Positions 35,266-48,504 of a DNA stretch of 64,000 nucleotides are shown here, in pieces. The notes under the pieces are model-generated. The model did no database searches and was not told the DNA's origin. It worked only from the letters and a program-made list of their open reading frames with translations. The stretch covers positions 13,866,854-13,930,853 of the forward strand of contig NC_045147.1 in the NCBI RefSeq assembly GCF_008831285.2, in the 5' to 3' direction. The position numbers and the translations under genes were made by a program. Position 1 is the stretch's first letter; each line of letters starts with the position of its first letter. The stretch is from Nymphaea colorata. Taxonomy: Eukaryota; Streptophyta; Magnoliopsida; Nymphaeales; Nymphaeaceae.

Positions 35266-37467
35266 AACATTCTGCTCATGATTCTTTTGCACCTTCGACT
35301 GTGCAGCAGGGCTTTCTAATGGCGGCCACCATTTGAGAACTTTTGCTTTTGCCGCTGCCATCATCTGAAACAATCAATAAGTTGGAGGGAGAATCAGGCT
35401 TCTCGACAGCCGTTAAAAGCTAACAAGCCATACTCAAATACTGGTAATAATCTGAATGGCGCGACTCCATCACGCCTCAAGCTAGATCGCGCCGCGACAA
35501 AAGCATTTCCAGCATATAACTCATTCCAAATTCTTTTTACCAACGCAAAAAAATCTACCAAGATCAAAAATTCCTAACAAATCTTCACGTCATCAAATAC
35601 ACTAGCTCATTCATCCAGCTGAAGAGAAGTATTTCACCCTATACAAGGTATATACATGCTTTCGGTTTGTTGGGTACGGTACTTCCACTATGTTTCTACT
35701 TGCATATCCGTGGATGCAAGCTGAGATCCTGGCCACCAATATAGGCCCCGGCCTGTGCATTTTACCAACCCCTTAGACATTCATCCATGTCTTTCAAGAG
35801 ATACAACAATATGTGGAATCACAGCGGAATGAAATAAGAATCCGCTGTACACTGTGGCCGTCTAGCGATTCTTTACCTCAAGTTGCTCCGTCTACTCAAT
35901 ATAGTCGTGTTCAAAGACTAATTTGAATTCTAAATTTCTTTGTTTCAGAACAAGCACTTAAACGAGTTCTTGTACATTAACTATATTATACGATATGGTT
36001 AAATGATATTATTTCTTAGTCATTGAGATTATAAAATGGTGGACGGAGCCAAGCACCTTGAACTCCTCTGCCTGCCAAGCTTATTTTTATGAGTTTAGAT
36101 TAGGAATGTAAAACGGTTCAGCTTTAGGCCCGAGTAAATCCTTTCCTGAATCCGATCTAACGCAATTGGACTTGGATTCAGATTCAGATGCAGACCTTAT
36201 TTTTTCAAATTGAATGGAATATGAGACCCGACATCTACGTGTAATCAAGTGAGATCTTTATCGGATCCTAGTCCCATCAAGGACTCATGTTGAGATTGAG
36301 TTGTGAACGAAGCTGATGAATTCGAATAATTGGATCCGATTTTCTTGAAAGGTTTCGGATTCTGCTCGATAATTGGACATGCTGTAAGCATTGACAACCA
36401 TAGATAATGGTAGCTTGATTTGTTGTTGTTCGGCCATAATATTCACAAAGAGATGGACCCTTAGGCAAATAATGTATGATCATTTCGCCCTTGGATCTGA
36501 GATGCGGTGGATCGACCGGTGGAGGAGGCCCGACCCGTCCACATCACCTCTTTCTGGTTTCTCCTCTGAAATCATTCCTGCTGGTTGTAGACCGAACACC
36601 CATCATTTGCATTTTTAAATATAGTTACAGATCATGTTCAAGAGATATCTTGGCATGGGAACCTTTTCATAGTTTAAGCTTCAAATTTGTAGCTTCAGTA
36701 GAAACTTGGCGTATATTTCAAAAATAAAGTTCAGGAAGATATAAAAAATATTGTCTTCAGTAGGCTGATGTTGTGATTCTTTCAAGTATATAACTGTTTT
36801 CCTGTAACTACCATGCAAAAACTTCGATGAAATGAAGAAAACTTGATTGAGTAGAACTAAACAATTCATCTCATCAAATTCAAAATGTTGGGCGCATACC
36901 TTGAAAGCTTCTTAGTTTCTAGCTAAACATGGGATGAAAGATACAGTAGACATTAAATGTACTTGTCGATGTCATATAGATGCATAAGTACAAGATAAAA
37001 GGACCTTCACTGTAATGATCAATGTCAGTCACAGTATGGATACAAGACGATTTTAGGAATGAAACTTAAGAGAGGTCAGTTTTAAGTGCAACTACAATGC
37101 TGAAAGAATTATGCAACCAAAAGCAGGGCGGTTATCAGAAAAGATTGAGCTTGTATTTTTGAAAACTTAGAAATATAAGGCTCGTTTTTGAGATTATTAG
37201 TAAAAGAGGAATCCAAGGCGAAATTTTCTCTAATAATACTTACACAAGACGGTCTTGCATGACGATAGAACATACTCAATTACACGTAGACTAACTCAGT
37301 GGTAATACTGCAATTTCCCAAGGAAACAAGGGCTTTCATGTTAAGACGTAAGAGGTCCCGCTGTCTGGAAGGGCAGTAAAGTCATTTTTGATGGCTGAGC
37401 GCCCCTTCAAAAGCACGAAGCCGCCAACAAGCGTTGGCGGGAGAAGGAGCCGTCTCAGAGTTCAGAT
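35266..37467. other. Spacer upstream of the phosphatase gene
   Basis: I see no gene. Around 36110-36240 there are GGATTCAGATTCAGATGC-type simple motifs common in plant repeats, without definable ends. Some DNA just after 35265 may be further decayed organelle sequence, but I cannot name it. Confidence 0.6.
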
Positions 37468-38408
37468 ATGGAGCGGACTTCCTGGGCGGCGTTTGGGAGG
37501 ACGGTGGTGGCAGCACTGGTGGCGGTGGCGGCTTTCTGCGCCGGAGAAGCGTCGGGTCTCCGGTTCTCGCCGGGGAGAGGGGAGTTCAAGATACTGCAGG
37601 TGGCGGACATGCACTACGGGAACGGGGGCACGACGGGTTGCCTCGACGTGTTGCCGGCTCAGATGGCCGGCTGCTCCGACCTCAACACTACTGCCTTCCT
37701 GGAGCGAGTGATCCGAGCAGAGCAGCCCGACCTCATCGTCTTCACAGGCAATCTCTCCCTCTCCCTCTCTCAAAATGAAACAAATAGCAGGCTAACCTCT
37801 AATTCAACTCGATCCTCTCCCTCTCCGAACCACATAAAAGTTAGAAGTTCCGAGCTTATATAACAGACAAGCAGAGAGCAGCTTGTGTCCTGTGTTTAGT
37901 GTACTTAAAATAGAGTTCATCGTGTATTCTCTTGGATGTTTTTTCTTGCTTTTACTTTCATTGATTTGACATTCTAGCGTGCGATACGTAAATCGCCACA
38001 CCGAATCAGTGAAAACTTTGTGAAGGATATAAATACTCAAAAGTTTGTGGAAGAACGCAAGTCAGTTCAACTGGCTTCAGATTCCATTAACCATTTCTAA
38101 GAAGTTGGGTGCATCAATATAAGGCTCAGAAAGAAGTGGCCACTATTTGAAAATTCAAACTATGATGAAACACTTTCATGTCAGTAAGATTCAGAAAAAT
38201 TTTATAGCAAAAAAAAAAAAAACCGTGACTTCAAGAGAAAATTCGCCCAATGTCTAGCCGCCTTTATCAACAGCTGCTGCAGCACCAAGTTATGAGAAAC
38301 AGACGGAGGCATCAGGTATGCAGCATCCTCATCACGGATCTGGGTTTCCTTCATTCGACCATCGACATGGGATCCTAGAATTTGATCAAACCGAGGTTGA
38401 CAACATTA

Positions 38409-38450
<42 letters not shown>

Positions 38451-40281
38451 GAGTTGGCCTCTATATAAAAGTATTTACATCAATCTATGGTTTCAGGCCA
38501 GTGTTGTTGATTCAAACGCAAAATCAGCCGATTTTTGAAGGAAGTGAATATCGGCTCTGTAACGTCTCGGCTAGGAACAAGCCTACACGGTGTCGGACAA
38601 TATACTTTTACTAAGTCTCCATAAAATATTAGTTCTTGCTTCCTACTAGAACCTTTTCTTTTTGAATTTACCCAAGAAAAGTCTTTAACTCGTTCTCTTG
38701 TTGTGTTGCGCTTTAAATAGATATACTTCGTTCTTCTGCATCGTTGTCATGCATTCTCTTTCTGAAAAATATATATTTCTTCCTGTTTGAATCTTAATTA
38801 CAATCACGGGTAAGAAAAGACTCACCATGTCTGCTAGCTCAAAACCAGAGTTACAACTCGAGGTTTTTTTCTCACTGGTGTGCGTTACCAACTTGAAATG
38901 GACAGCTTTTTTTCTTTCTTTCATTATTGATGAGAGTTTTGAATTGGTAACTAGCAGGGGACAACATCTTTGGTCTCGATGCCAGCGACGCCGGGAGATC
39001 TATGGAAGCAGCATTTGCACCAGCAGTTGCAGCAGGAATACCATGGGCAGCTGTCTTGGGGAACCATGATCAGGAATCGACGCTTACAAGGGAAGAAGTA
39101 ATGAAATACATTGTTGCCATGAATCACAGTATTTCTTTTCTCAACCCCCCATCCACTACTGCACCCATGGATGGGTATGGTAACTACAATCTTGAGGTTC
39201 AGGGGGTTGCTAGTTCAAAACTCGAGAACAAGTCTATTTTGAATCTCTACTTCTTGGACAGTGGGGATTACTCCACTGTCCCATTCATTCCTGGCTTTGA
39301 TTGGATCAAACCTTCTCAACAAGTTTGGTTTCAAACGACATCCTCACTTCTGCAGGTAAGTCTTTAGTTATACTTCCATCGACTTGTTACTGTCTTTGGC
39401 TCAATTCTCCCAGTTGTCTCCAAGACTTATTCTATGCGGATTTGCAAGCTTTCTGCTTACATAGTGAATGTTCCATTATCATGAAGTTAGATGTAGTGTC
39501 CAAATACTGGACTTGGTTCACAGTCTGCCTTGCTTACTTTTACTCAATTTTCGCCAAAAGGAGAGGACCAAAATGAACTCACAACTTCTTTACGATGGAG
39601 AAGAAGTCAGGCGTCTATATTTTCTTGACAGTAGTCCTCTTAGTCCTGTCGATATAATTTCAGACCAGGAGATTGTCTGTACAATTTTTTTCTGTGAATT
39701 GCTTTCTCGATTCTATTAGCCATGACCAGGTAATGTAATCGAGCTAAGTCCTATCAACTGTTGTTCCATGCTCTTGATCTCATTGAAGGCATTGGGCATC
39801 CCTGCAGAATGACTATACAAGTGAACCAGAAGCACAAACGAAACCAGCACCAGGGCTGGTGTATTTTCATATCCCATTGCCAGAATTCGCCCTTCTCGAG
39901 GCCCAGAACCATACTGGTGTAAAGCAAGAGAGTGTCGGTTCACCAATAATAAATTCAGGTTTCTTTACAACCATGGTGGAAGCAGGGGATGTGAAGGCAG
40001 TGTTCACAGGGCATGATCACATAAATGACTTGTGTGGGAAGCTCTCAGGAATAGAGCTGTGTTATGCAGGTGGCTTTGGCTATCATGCGTACGGGAAGGC
40101 AGGGTGGCCCAGGAGGGCAAGGGTGGTACTTGCCTCATTAGAGAAAAACAAGCAGAGTCATGGTTGGGGAGGAGTTCAATCAATCAAAACATGGAAACGC
40201 TTAGATGACCCGTATCTTTCCACCATTGACATTCAGACTCTGTGGCAGAAAGAGAGTTTGACTGATGAGCTTGGCAAATAG
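37468..40281 (+). CDS. PAP29: Purple-acid-phosphatase-type metallophosphatase, PAP29-like (3 exons)
   Basis: Exons 37468-37747, 38958-39355 and 39808-40281 give 383 aa, near the usual length for the short PAP28/PAP29 group. Residues 1-30 form a hydrophobic secretory signal. Metal-ligand motifs appear in order: VADMHYGNG, TGDNIFG (across intron 1), VLGNHDQES, HIPLPEF and FTGHDHIND. The C terminus has GGFGYHAYGKAGWPRRARVV and IKTWKRLDD. The predicted role is hydrolysis of phosphate esters or anhydrides with a dinuclear metal centre, in the secretory pathway or cell wall. The first intron starts GC (exon G, then GCAATCTC) and ends AG; no GT donor keeps the conserved GDN motif. The second intron is GT-AG. 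Intron 1 carries a TA microsatellite at 38410-38441. The exact orthologue within the PAP14/16/28/29 group is inferred from memory. Confidence 0.92.
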
Positions 40282-41266
40282 ATTCTAGCTCTGATAGAAA
40301 CAATACAATTAGTGTTTGCAGATTGTATTAGATTTTATGAAAAGGCAAAAAAATGAAGTTCTGTTCTCGGAGTGAAGTATTTCTGATTGAGAAGATATGA
40401 TAGAGGCATGTAAATTATTGAACTTTATAGTATTGTGTGCAATTAATTCATGTTCTTTTTGCGAGAGAAGAACAAAATGAATGGTCTCCATTATTCTCTC
40501 TTCCTTGCAGCTCCTGCACTCTTCCGTGAACCTTCCCGATAACTTGTACTCCATGTTTTGATCTTCATACTCAAACCTTAAGAAAAAGAAAACTAAAATT
40601 TGTTTATTGTTTTGGTCAATTAAATTTGATTATAATTTATAACATGATCTTTGATCAATTTCTAACTACTGTCTTAAAGAATTGTAGGTGTTTGGTTTCT
40701 TCTTTTTTTTTTTTTTTTTTTGGCGGGCGGGGGTGTGTGGTTCTCTGGACAAAAAAAATTGAGTCTTCGTTGTATTGACGATCACTAAGCATGATAAATA
40801 ATCATACCAAATGCACGGATGGCCTCGGAATGAGAGTGGTTCTTGAATGGTTGGGATGAAGTGTAATCGATCATTCGCATTAAGGCTGCAGCAGGAGACT
40901 TTTTTTGGTAAAAGATTTTGTGTGCAAGCATGCTATAGCCTTTTGGAGCTGAAGTCTAATAAAACTAGTCAAATCAACCTTATTTTTCATAATTTATTGA
41001 AGTACCCTTACAACAAAGTCATCCCAAGGAAAAGCAGAATATCTGCTGGGTTTCCTGTTGTTTCTCACAGAACCCTGTGGGACAGTTTATGGTTTGTTGT
41101 TTCTGCTACAGATTTCAGGTAGCCGTCCTCATAAAAATTGTACAGAAGGCAAGTTGCAGTCCATCTGCTTATTTTGGGACAATCTAATTATGTCACAGCA
41201 AAGCCACAAGACCACCATGAATCTTGTAAGCCCACTGAAGTAACATTTCACTTAAAGTTCTTTTTT

Positions 41267-41345
41267 TCGAGGGGTATAGTATAGCTGGTGGGGACTGGCG
41301 GACCGATGAAAGTTAGTCGTTACTAATGTAGTTCCATTCCCATAA
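41267..41345 (+). mobile_element. Decayed copy of the tRNA-derived SINE
   Basis: The stretch CGAGGGGTATAGTATAGCTGG parallels the head of the SINE at 34114 (first residues differ at a few bases). It has an A-box-like TAGTATAGCTGG (41277-41288) and a B-box-like AGTTCCATTCC (41330-41340). No target duplication was found, so this is an older copy with unknown borders. Confidence 0.6.
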
Positions 41346-43959
41346 GCCTTACGGTTCACGGGTCATGAAAATTCAGATTGCTGTCCTTGGGACAGGAAGG
41401 ACTGATCCACGCTCGTCTCCTGTCCCAGTATATTGACATCTTTATTGTGTTCACTGTCTTACAGTTGAAGTATCTGTCGTACAACTTCTATGAAGGCCAT
41501 GGACGCTGTCTTTTTTCCTTTTCTTTTCTCTTATTAGCAAAATATGTCATGGTTCAGCCATGACCGTCCAATCTCGAACGATTCCTCCAAACTTGAGACT
41601 CGATTCAAAGTTTTTGTCACGAAAGTTTGCAAGATAAGAAGGCAGATATTAAGTGCATGCATGTTGAGTTGTGAAGCTGCACCGTCTAATTCTTGCAAAA
41701 AAAAACTAATGAAAGCCATCCACTTCCATATATATGCATGATATTGGTTTATCAAGCAGTTCAGATCAAGTTCTAATTAACTTTTTTTTTTCCAATTTGA
41801 ACCATCAATGTGGGATTAAGAGAGTCAATTAAGTTGTCATGACACAAACCAAGTTCAAGATTCATGACCTCTTGTCACGACCTGACCCACTCCATACCAA
41901 GCTCAGCTAGCAGATCCTAACATGTTCCCTACTAGTTTTGGTTTCGGCCCCAAAAAGACTAGGAACCGAATAATCAATCACTTGATACCTTTCTTTATAA
42001 CTCTTCAAAGATTCTATATAATTTTAAGTACAAGATTAAACTTTTAAGGTGTTACAATTTACCCTCTTAAGGCACACACATTCACATGGTTGGGAACCCA
42101 TGTCTGAGCGTTAAATTGGCTCTCATATCAACTATCACAATCCAACCACTCCCACACTGAGCTTCGGCTATTGGTCCTGTAGATTGCCGGACCTCAATAT
42201 GCATCCTAGCAGTTTCAGTTTCAGCTCCAACAAAACCTAAGAACCACAACAACCAATCACTTTGCCACCTTTTGGTAGGCCTACACCCTATATAAACGGT
42301 AATGTCTGTCAAAGACGGTCCTTCAGCCCATATGCCCTAACACATGAGCAATTGTTTTAGTGGTTGACCCTTCAAATCTAAACACCTTGATCTGAAGCCG
42401 ACCCCTTTTAGGCAGGCCTGAACCTGCACCAACCAATTCTAGAGGTCAATTGACCTCCTATTGTGGAGGCCCGTCCCCAGTGCTGCTGCTAAGTGACCAA
42501 CACAAATTTGACCTTTGTATTTAATCAAACAAATTTACTCTACCTTACAATAACTTAGGTCAGGTCCAACCAGTTTGATCATTAAACAAACTAGACTATT
42601 GCAGCTAAGTATTTTGGCAAATGGAACACCTACTTCTTATTTCTTCATGTTGAGAAAATGCAATTATGGATGTAAACGGTCCAGACTCCCCAAATAACTC
42701 CCCCAACCTAGCTTGGAGTGTTCGACTTAAAGGTCTTATTATAAGATGAAAAGGGTGGCTGAATGGGTTGGTGTTTGAATTATTTAATCCTTAGACAATT
42801 GTTGTCAATCTCAATTTAAAATAATTAATACGTGTTTTAAAATAATTTAATATATAAATCATCATTGATAATTTTAACGTTTATATCGGCCAGAATTCTA
42901 GCCAATATTGACAATCCTTTTTGTTGAAAGAGGGTAAAAACGGATACCAACCTATTTTTTTGTCATCCTCCACACAATGGCCCGATCTGCTGTACTTAAA
43001 ATTTGTCAAATCTTCGCCTTGAATTGGACCCAGTAGCATGTTTGCACACGATTCAATTATATTTATCAAAGAAACATGTAAATGTAGACCAAATTTACCA
43101 TGTTTGAGCTTCCCAATGTTATTAAAATTGGCCTGAATCAGTTGATTCGATTGGAACGGGTGACCAACCGATGTGGTCTTGCAGCCAATTCATGAGTGCC
43201 GCGTGCAAGTTTTTATTTTCTTATATATATTTAGTTTTTTTGTTTTCAAATTTCTTTATACATATCAGTCAATTTTATTCATTAATGGGCCCACCATGTT
43301 TGAGCTGTCTATGCAGGGGATAGAGAAGGGGGTCAGCGCCCTTTAAATTTTCAAAAAATTTAGAAACTTTAATGTAAATTTTTAAAATTTTAGTTTCATG
43401 CACATAAAAAATTTAGAAAGTTTTATTTTGATTTCAAGTCCCTATAACTAAAAAAATTCACGACTTCAATGCTATCAAAATCAGCTTGACAAAGTAATTC
43501 GATCTTGTGGACCGTTTAAGTTTAGTTACTTCATTAACATACTATTTTTATATATATTTTCATATTTTTTCTAAAATGATTTTTTTTTTGTCTTTTTAGA
43601 TTCCGTTTACGGACCAAATTTCTGTAACACTGCATCCTCATATAATGTGACTCTTTAGCATGTAATGCCCCGTCCAATGAAGGTGACACCTTGTTTTAAG
43701 CCGTCTCATTTGACATAAGATGTCAGCGGAATACTTTTTTTCAGTTTACTCCAGTTTACTCTTATGAGACGTTTAGAAATATGAATGGTCATTCCCGTAT
43801 TTCTTGGGGTTGGAGACGAAGCTCTTCTTCTTTCCCTATTCTAAAGTTTTGTATAGAGATGTAAGTGGAAAGTAGTACACCATTCAATTAAAATTATAGC
43901 CCCCGAGGGTCCACCTTCGTAACTTGACTCCACAGGGCGTAACGCTTGAGCGCTTGTCT

Positions 43960-44200
43960 TTTCTACTTGCCTTGCTAGCCAAGTTAGTAAATGGTTGCCT
44001 TGCTGGTCAAGTTAGTAAATGGAACATGAAGATCGATTCATACGTGTATCTTTATGTAGCAGGAGACAGGGGTGGGGCCTTTCCCCTATAGCCAAGTTAG
44101 TAGGTGAAACTTTAAAGATCGATTCATGCATGCATCCCTACATCGCAGGATAACAAATGGAAGTTTAAATAGATTCATGCATGCATCTCCCTCTGAGGGA
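43960..44200. repeat. Cluster of short imperfect tandem repeats
   Basis: GCCAAGTTAGTAAATGG or a one-base variant occurs twice in direct succession near 43978-44023 and again near 44093 (GCCAAGTTAGTAGGTG). AGATCGATTCAT followed by ATGCATC-like sequence recurs three times to 44190. No coding capacity. Confidence 0.6.
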
Positions 44201-44517
44201 CTTGGGAGGCGTGGAGAGCAGTACACCGCTCAATTATAGATTGACTTGTCACCGCTTGCATCCCAATTGAATAATGCATACGGACACGGGATATCGATTA
44301 TATATTTGGACGGTTGGATATGATCCACCTTCGTAGATGAAAGGTAGCTGACCATTTTTTTTTTGTAATCTAGGAGTCTATTTATGATTTCTCACAGCTC
44401 CAAACAGCCCTTTGGGAACGAAGCTGAAGGTTGTGGAGAAACCTCAATATGATCACCAACTAGTGTTGTTTCTTTTCAAGGTCGTCTGTTTCTGTGTTAG
44501 TTGGGTAGTTTGGAAGG

Positions 44518-47500
44518 ATGTCTGCTTCTGCAAGCGCCAAAGAGAATTGTCTAGGTTGGGCAGCGAGAGACGCATCAGGGTTCCTTTCACCCTTCCATTT
44601 CAGCCGCAGGTTTTGAATCTCGCTTTTCCTTTTATCTTGTTTGTTGCTTTCTCTCTATTATTGTGTGTGTGTGTGTGTAAAAAAGCCGCTTATGTTATCC
44701 TTAAATGGTTTTAGTAAGCAATCATGGTCATGAATTTACCCATCATCTTTCCTTGTGTAAAAATATTGGTTTCACAGTTATGGGTTAATGTTGGTTTGTT
44801 AAGCTTATTTATAAGTTCGTCCCTGTTTCATACAAATAGGCGATAGCCGCTTAAAGCATACTGTTTCAACTACAATTCCATGTCCGCGCTTGGCATAATG
44901 CATGGGGTCTTCAATTGAGTTTGCGTCCTGAAAATTAACTGTGGCGAATTCAGGGTGTCCGTTCGGATTTGGTCTTCCTCCAAGCAACATTTCGTTAAAC
45001 TATCACAGAGAGTTTAAGTAGCCTCTTGCTATGTATAGAAAAACTGCGGGGTCCTCAATTTTTCATTGTGTTTTCTTGGAGCGGAGGTTATTGGGCTTTC
45101 TCAACTGAATTAGGGTCCACCCTCGTTCGTGACAGAAGGCTGAAGATCAGAGTTGGGTTTGCAGTGAAACATATCTAGAAGGGTCTCTGAGACCACATAG
45201 TCCTGCCAAATTTAAGACACATATAAGATGCAAGCCACTTTCTGGTGAATAAGAAGCAAACAAGTTATGCAGAACGTCGTAGTTTCTTCTATGTTGTATA
45301 GAAATTGAAGGCCTTCTTTAGGTGCAGCACTTTATTGATCGACTCGATGCCTTTGACGATTCTGAAGGCTTACTGATGTTGAACCTTCACTATGTGAATA
45401 GAACTGGAACATTTGATGTGTTGGACTGGGGCAGCGTTAACTTGTAACTGTTAAAACTCCATGTTTGAAAATTGTGTCGCCAGAAAAAAATGATGGTTGT
45501 TCGAAGAACTTTCCAAATATATGTGCTGAACTGCTTTTTGTGGATTGTGGTACTTCCAGTTCATCGTGTTTTGTTTAACTTGGCAAGTCAAACATAACGA
45601 AGTTCCTGCGAACTGTTCTTGTCCTTTTTTATTTCTTTAATGAATGCCTTTCTACCTCTGATACCCGATTGGATCTATGGATTTGAACTGCAGGATCAAG
45701 TTTTTTTTTTCTTTTTTATTTTTGATGTAATGGTATATAGTCATTTTAAGACAGGAATGCAAACAACTAAGATGTCTATTGATGGAAATATCTGATATAA
45801 GAAATTTTTGGGGCTTCTCTCTTTCAGTGAAACTTGGAAATTTTCTTAGTTACTCAACCAGCTTGTGCTTTATGTAATCTTAATGAAAATCAAAATTAGT
45901 CTGGAAGTTGTTATTAGTCTGGTTGTTCTAACTTCTTTGTTCTTTCTCACCTTAACAACATGCACCTGGTCCTCATGGAGATGCTGTATTCTTAATTTCT
46001 TTTCCCTTTGATTGCTTGCATTCAATGAATGACAGGATGAATACAAAGTTGATTTTTCATGTGATCATCGTCTGATTTGGGAAACTTTGCAGAGTCCCTG
46101 GAAGTGATGATGTTTCCCTTAGAATAACCCATTGTGGAGTTTGCTTTGCTGATGTTGCTTGGACAAGGAACAAACTTGGGAACTCAGTCTACCCCTTGGT
46201 TCCTGGGTTAGATTTTTTTTGTTTTTCCTTTTCTTTTTTCAATGTCTGAGTGTTTAAGCCTTTACTCACAAAAATGTGGCTTTATTCTCTATTTCAGGCA
46301 TGAAATTGTTGGAATTGTAACTGAAGTTGGATCAGCTGTTACTCATTATAAAGTTGGTGACCATGTTGGTGTGGGAACTTACATCGACTCTTGCAGAGAA
46401 TGTGAATACTGCAATGACAGGCAGGAAGTGAATTGTGTAAAAGGTGGAACTTTTACATTTAACGGTGTTGACAAAGATGGTACCGTAACAAAAGGAGGCT
46501 ACTCGAGCTACATTGTTGTTCATGAAAGGTGATTATCTCCTTTCTGAAAGCAATTTTTGTGCATGAAAATAATTTCCTTTGACAACACATTAGGAAAATC
46601 AAAGTTTGTCCATGTAAACTCTGTTCAGCGTTAAGTGATTATGATTAAGAACGTGCATAGGATCTATGCAGTACATTCTAACCAACTCTTTGAAGTTTTT
46701 CAGGAAATGCATCAAACTGAAGTGGCTAAAGGATAACAAATCAGTGTTCTCATTTAGGAATGAAGCTCGATTAGATTTTTATGTAGCGTTTTTTCAATTC
46801 CTTATGTACCTGATGGCCATGACATTGCATAGTCTTTTTCCAGTTTCAAGTCTATCACTCGGGTGTTGTCCCCACTAATAGACCACACTATAGTTACAGA
46901 TGTGGACATGATGAAAGGGTTAATAGTAGTTACAGATGTGGATATGTTGAAATAGTTCCCTGATCCCATTACTTCCATACAATAGCAAAGATGTTCACTT
47001 CCTGCGTAATATTTGTAAGTTATTTTGATGGACATCATATGTTTCATGTTGCAACAAAGATTGAAGCTACACTAGCACTGCATTATGACTTAATGATTGT
47101 TGAAGTATGTTTTCTTCAACATTTCATGAATGTTATCATTGATGATGGTGTTAAATTTGGTAAATCTTCAGGTACTGTTACAGGATTCCAGAAAATTATC
47201 CATTAGCTTCAGCTGCACCATTACTATGTGCAGGTATCACTGTATATTCACCCATGATACGTCATAAGATGAATCAGCCTGGAAAAACTCTTGGAGTTAT
47301 TGGGCTTGGTGGCCTTGGTCATATGGCTGTAAAATTTGGAAAGGCTTTTGGCCTTCATGTGACAGTCTTTAGTACGTCAGCATCAAAAGAAAATGAAGCT
47401 TTAAGTTTACTTGGGGCTGACAGATTTGTCCTCTCTTCAGATAACGAGCAAATGAAGGTGCCCTTATACGCCACTAAGTTTCATCTCCATATTATGTGCT

Positions 47501-48504
47501 TTGGATTGATAATTGATAAAGCTTCTAGACTAATTTGAAGCAGTTTTTCATCTGGGATCTTTTACCACATATAGTACTCTGCATGTATGAATCATTAAGT
47601 TTAATTTCCATGTTGATTGCTTTAGATGCGCAACTGATGAAGGTGCTGCATATTTGAAGCACCTTAATATCTGGGATCTTTTAGCTTATAGAACCATACC
47701 CCCTGTTTTTCCTCGAATAAAGAATACTGTTTATCTGGTAGAAATAAAATCTTTCCATTGCTTTTGATCCAAAACCTCTCTCAAAACTCAAAAGACACTG
47801 ATTGCAAAACTGCAAACTTATGGTTGAAAATGGTCAACTTGATCATTTTTCCTGAAATCATCAAGTCCTCTGACACTTTTGCTCCATTGACACTGGTTAG
47901 GTCTTGCACTCCAGCAGCCCAGCCATGTGAAACATGGTTGGGCCACAATGTTGCCTCTTGTCCTTCGAAGTTTTTGTGGATGTCTGGTTACTCTTCTATT
48001 AAATGGTGCTGTACTTAGCTGTGCTGTCCTGTTGTAGGCTATGAATAAGTCCCTGGACTTCATAGTTGATTGTGCTTCTGGTGATCATTCCTTCGATTTG
48101 TACATGCCGCTTCTGAAGGCTTGTGGGATTTTGGTATTGGTAGGCTTCCCAAGTGAAATTAAAGTTCTTCCTCATAACCTTCTTCTAGGTAAGGCATATG
48201 TCATCTTGTACCTCCTGTTCAAGGCTTGCTATCTTAAAAGATAGCATCAATATTTACCTACGTATTATGGTACGTAAGGTTGCTTCATGTTTTTGTTGCT
48301 GTGGCAGGAATGAGGACCATTGCAGGCAGTGTCACCGGTGGAACAAAAGACACACAAGACATGATTGATTTTTGTGCTGCGCATGAAATATATCCAAATA
48401 TTGAAGTGATCCCGATTCAGTATATCAATGAAGCACTGGACAGGATGATAAAGAGGGATATCAAGTACCGGTTTGTTATCGACATTGAAAGTTCTCTCAA
48501 GTGA
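44518..48504 (+). CDS. CAD1: CAD1-type cinnamyl/aromatic alcohol dehydrogenase (6 exons)
   Basis: Exons 44518-44609, 46093-46206, 46298-46528, 47172-47457, 48038-48188 and 48308-48504 join to 1071 bp (356 aa), the length of Arabidopsis CAD1. All introns are GT-AG. Catalytic zinc ligands are in [17 protein letters not shown] and LLCAGITVY; the structural zinc lobe is [15 protein letters not shown]; the NADPH motif is [10 protein letters not shown]. The protein is a medium-chain, zinc-dependent, cytosolic dehydrogenase that would reduce hydroxycinnamaldehydes or related aldehydes. The residues after the first zinc Cys are C-F-A-D, not the C-H-T-D of lignin-type CADs, so the Thr of the usual proton relay is replaced; this is shared by the CAD1 group and suggests a side role in lignin. 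The start ATG begins [20 protein letters not shown], the family N terminus. Confidence 0.95.

Larger units (their letters stand above)
40282..44517. other. Spacer between phosphatase and CAD1 genes
   Basis: No exon series is supported. It holds a decayed SINE (41267-41345), two diverged related blocks near 41900-42020 and 42170-42300 (both with AATCACTT...CACCTTT-like promoter-style sequence, possibly old LTR remains), and a cluster of short repeats at 43960-44200. Confidence 0.6.
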
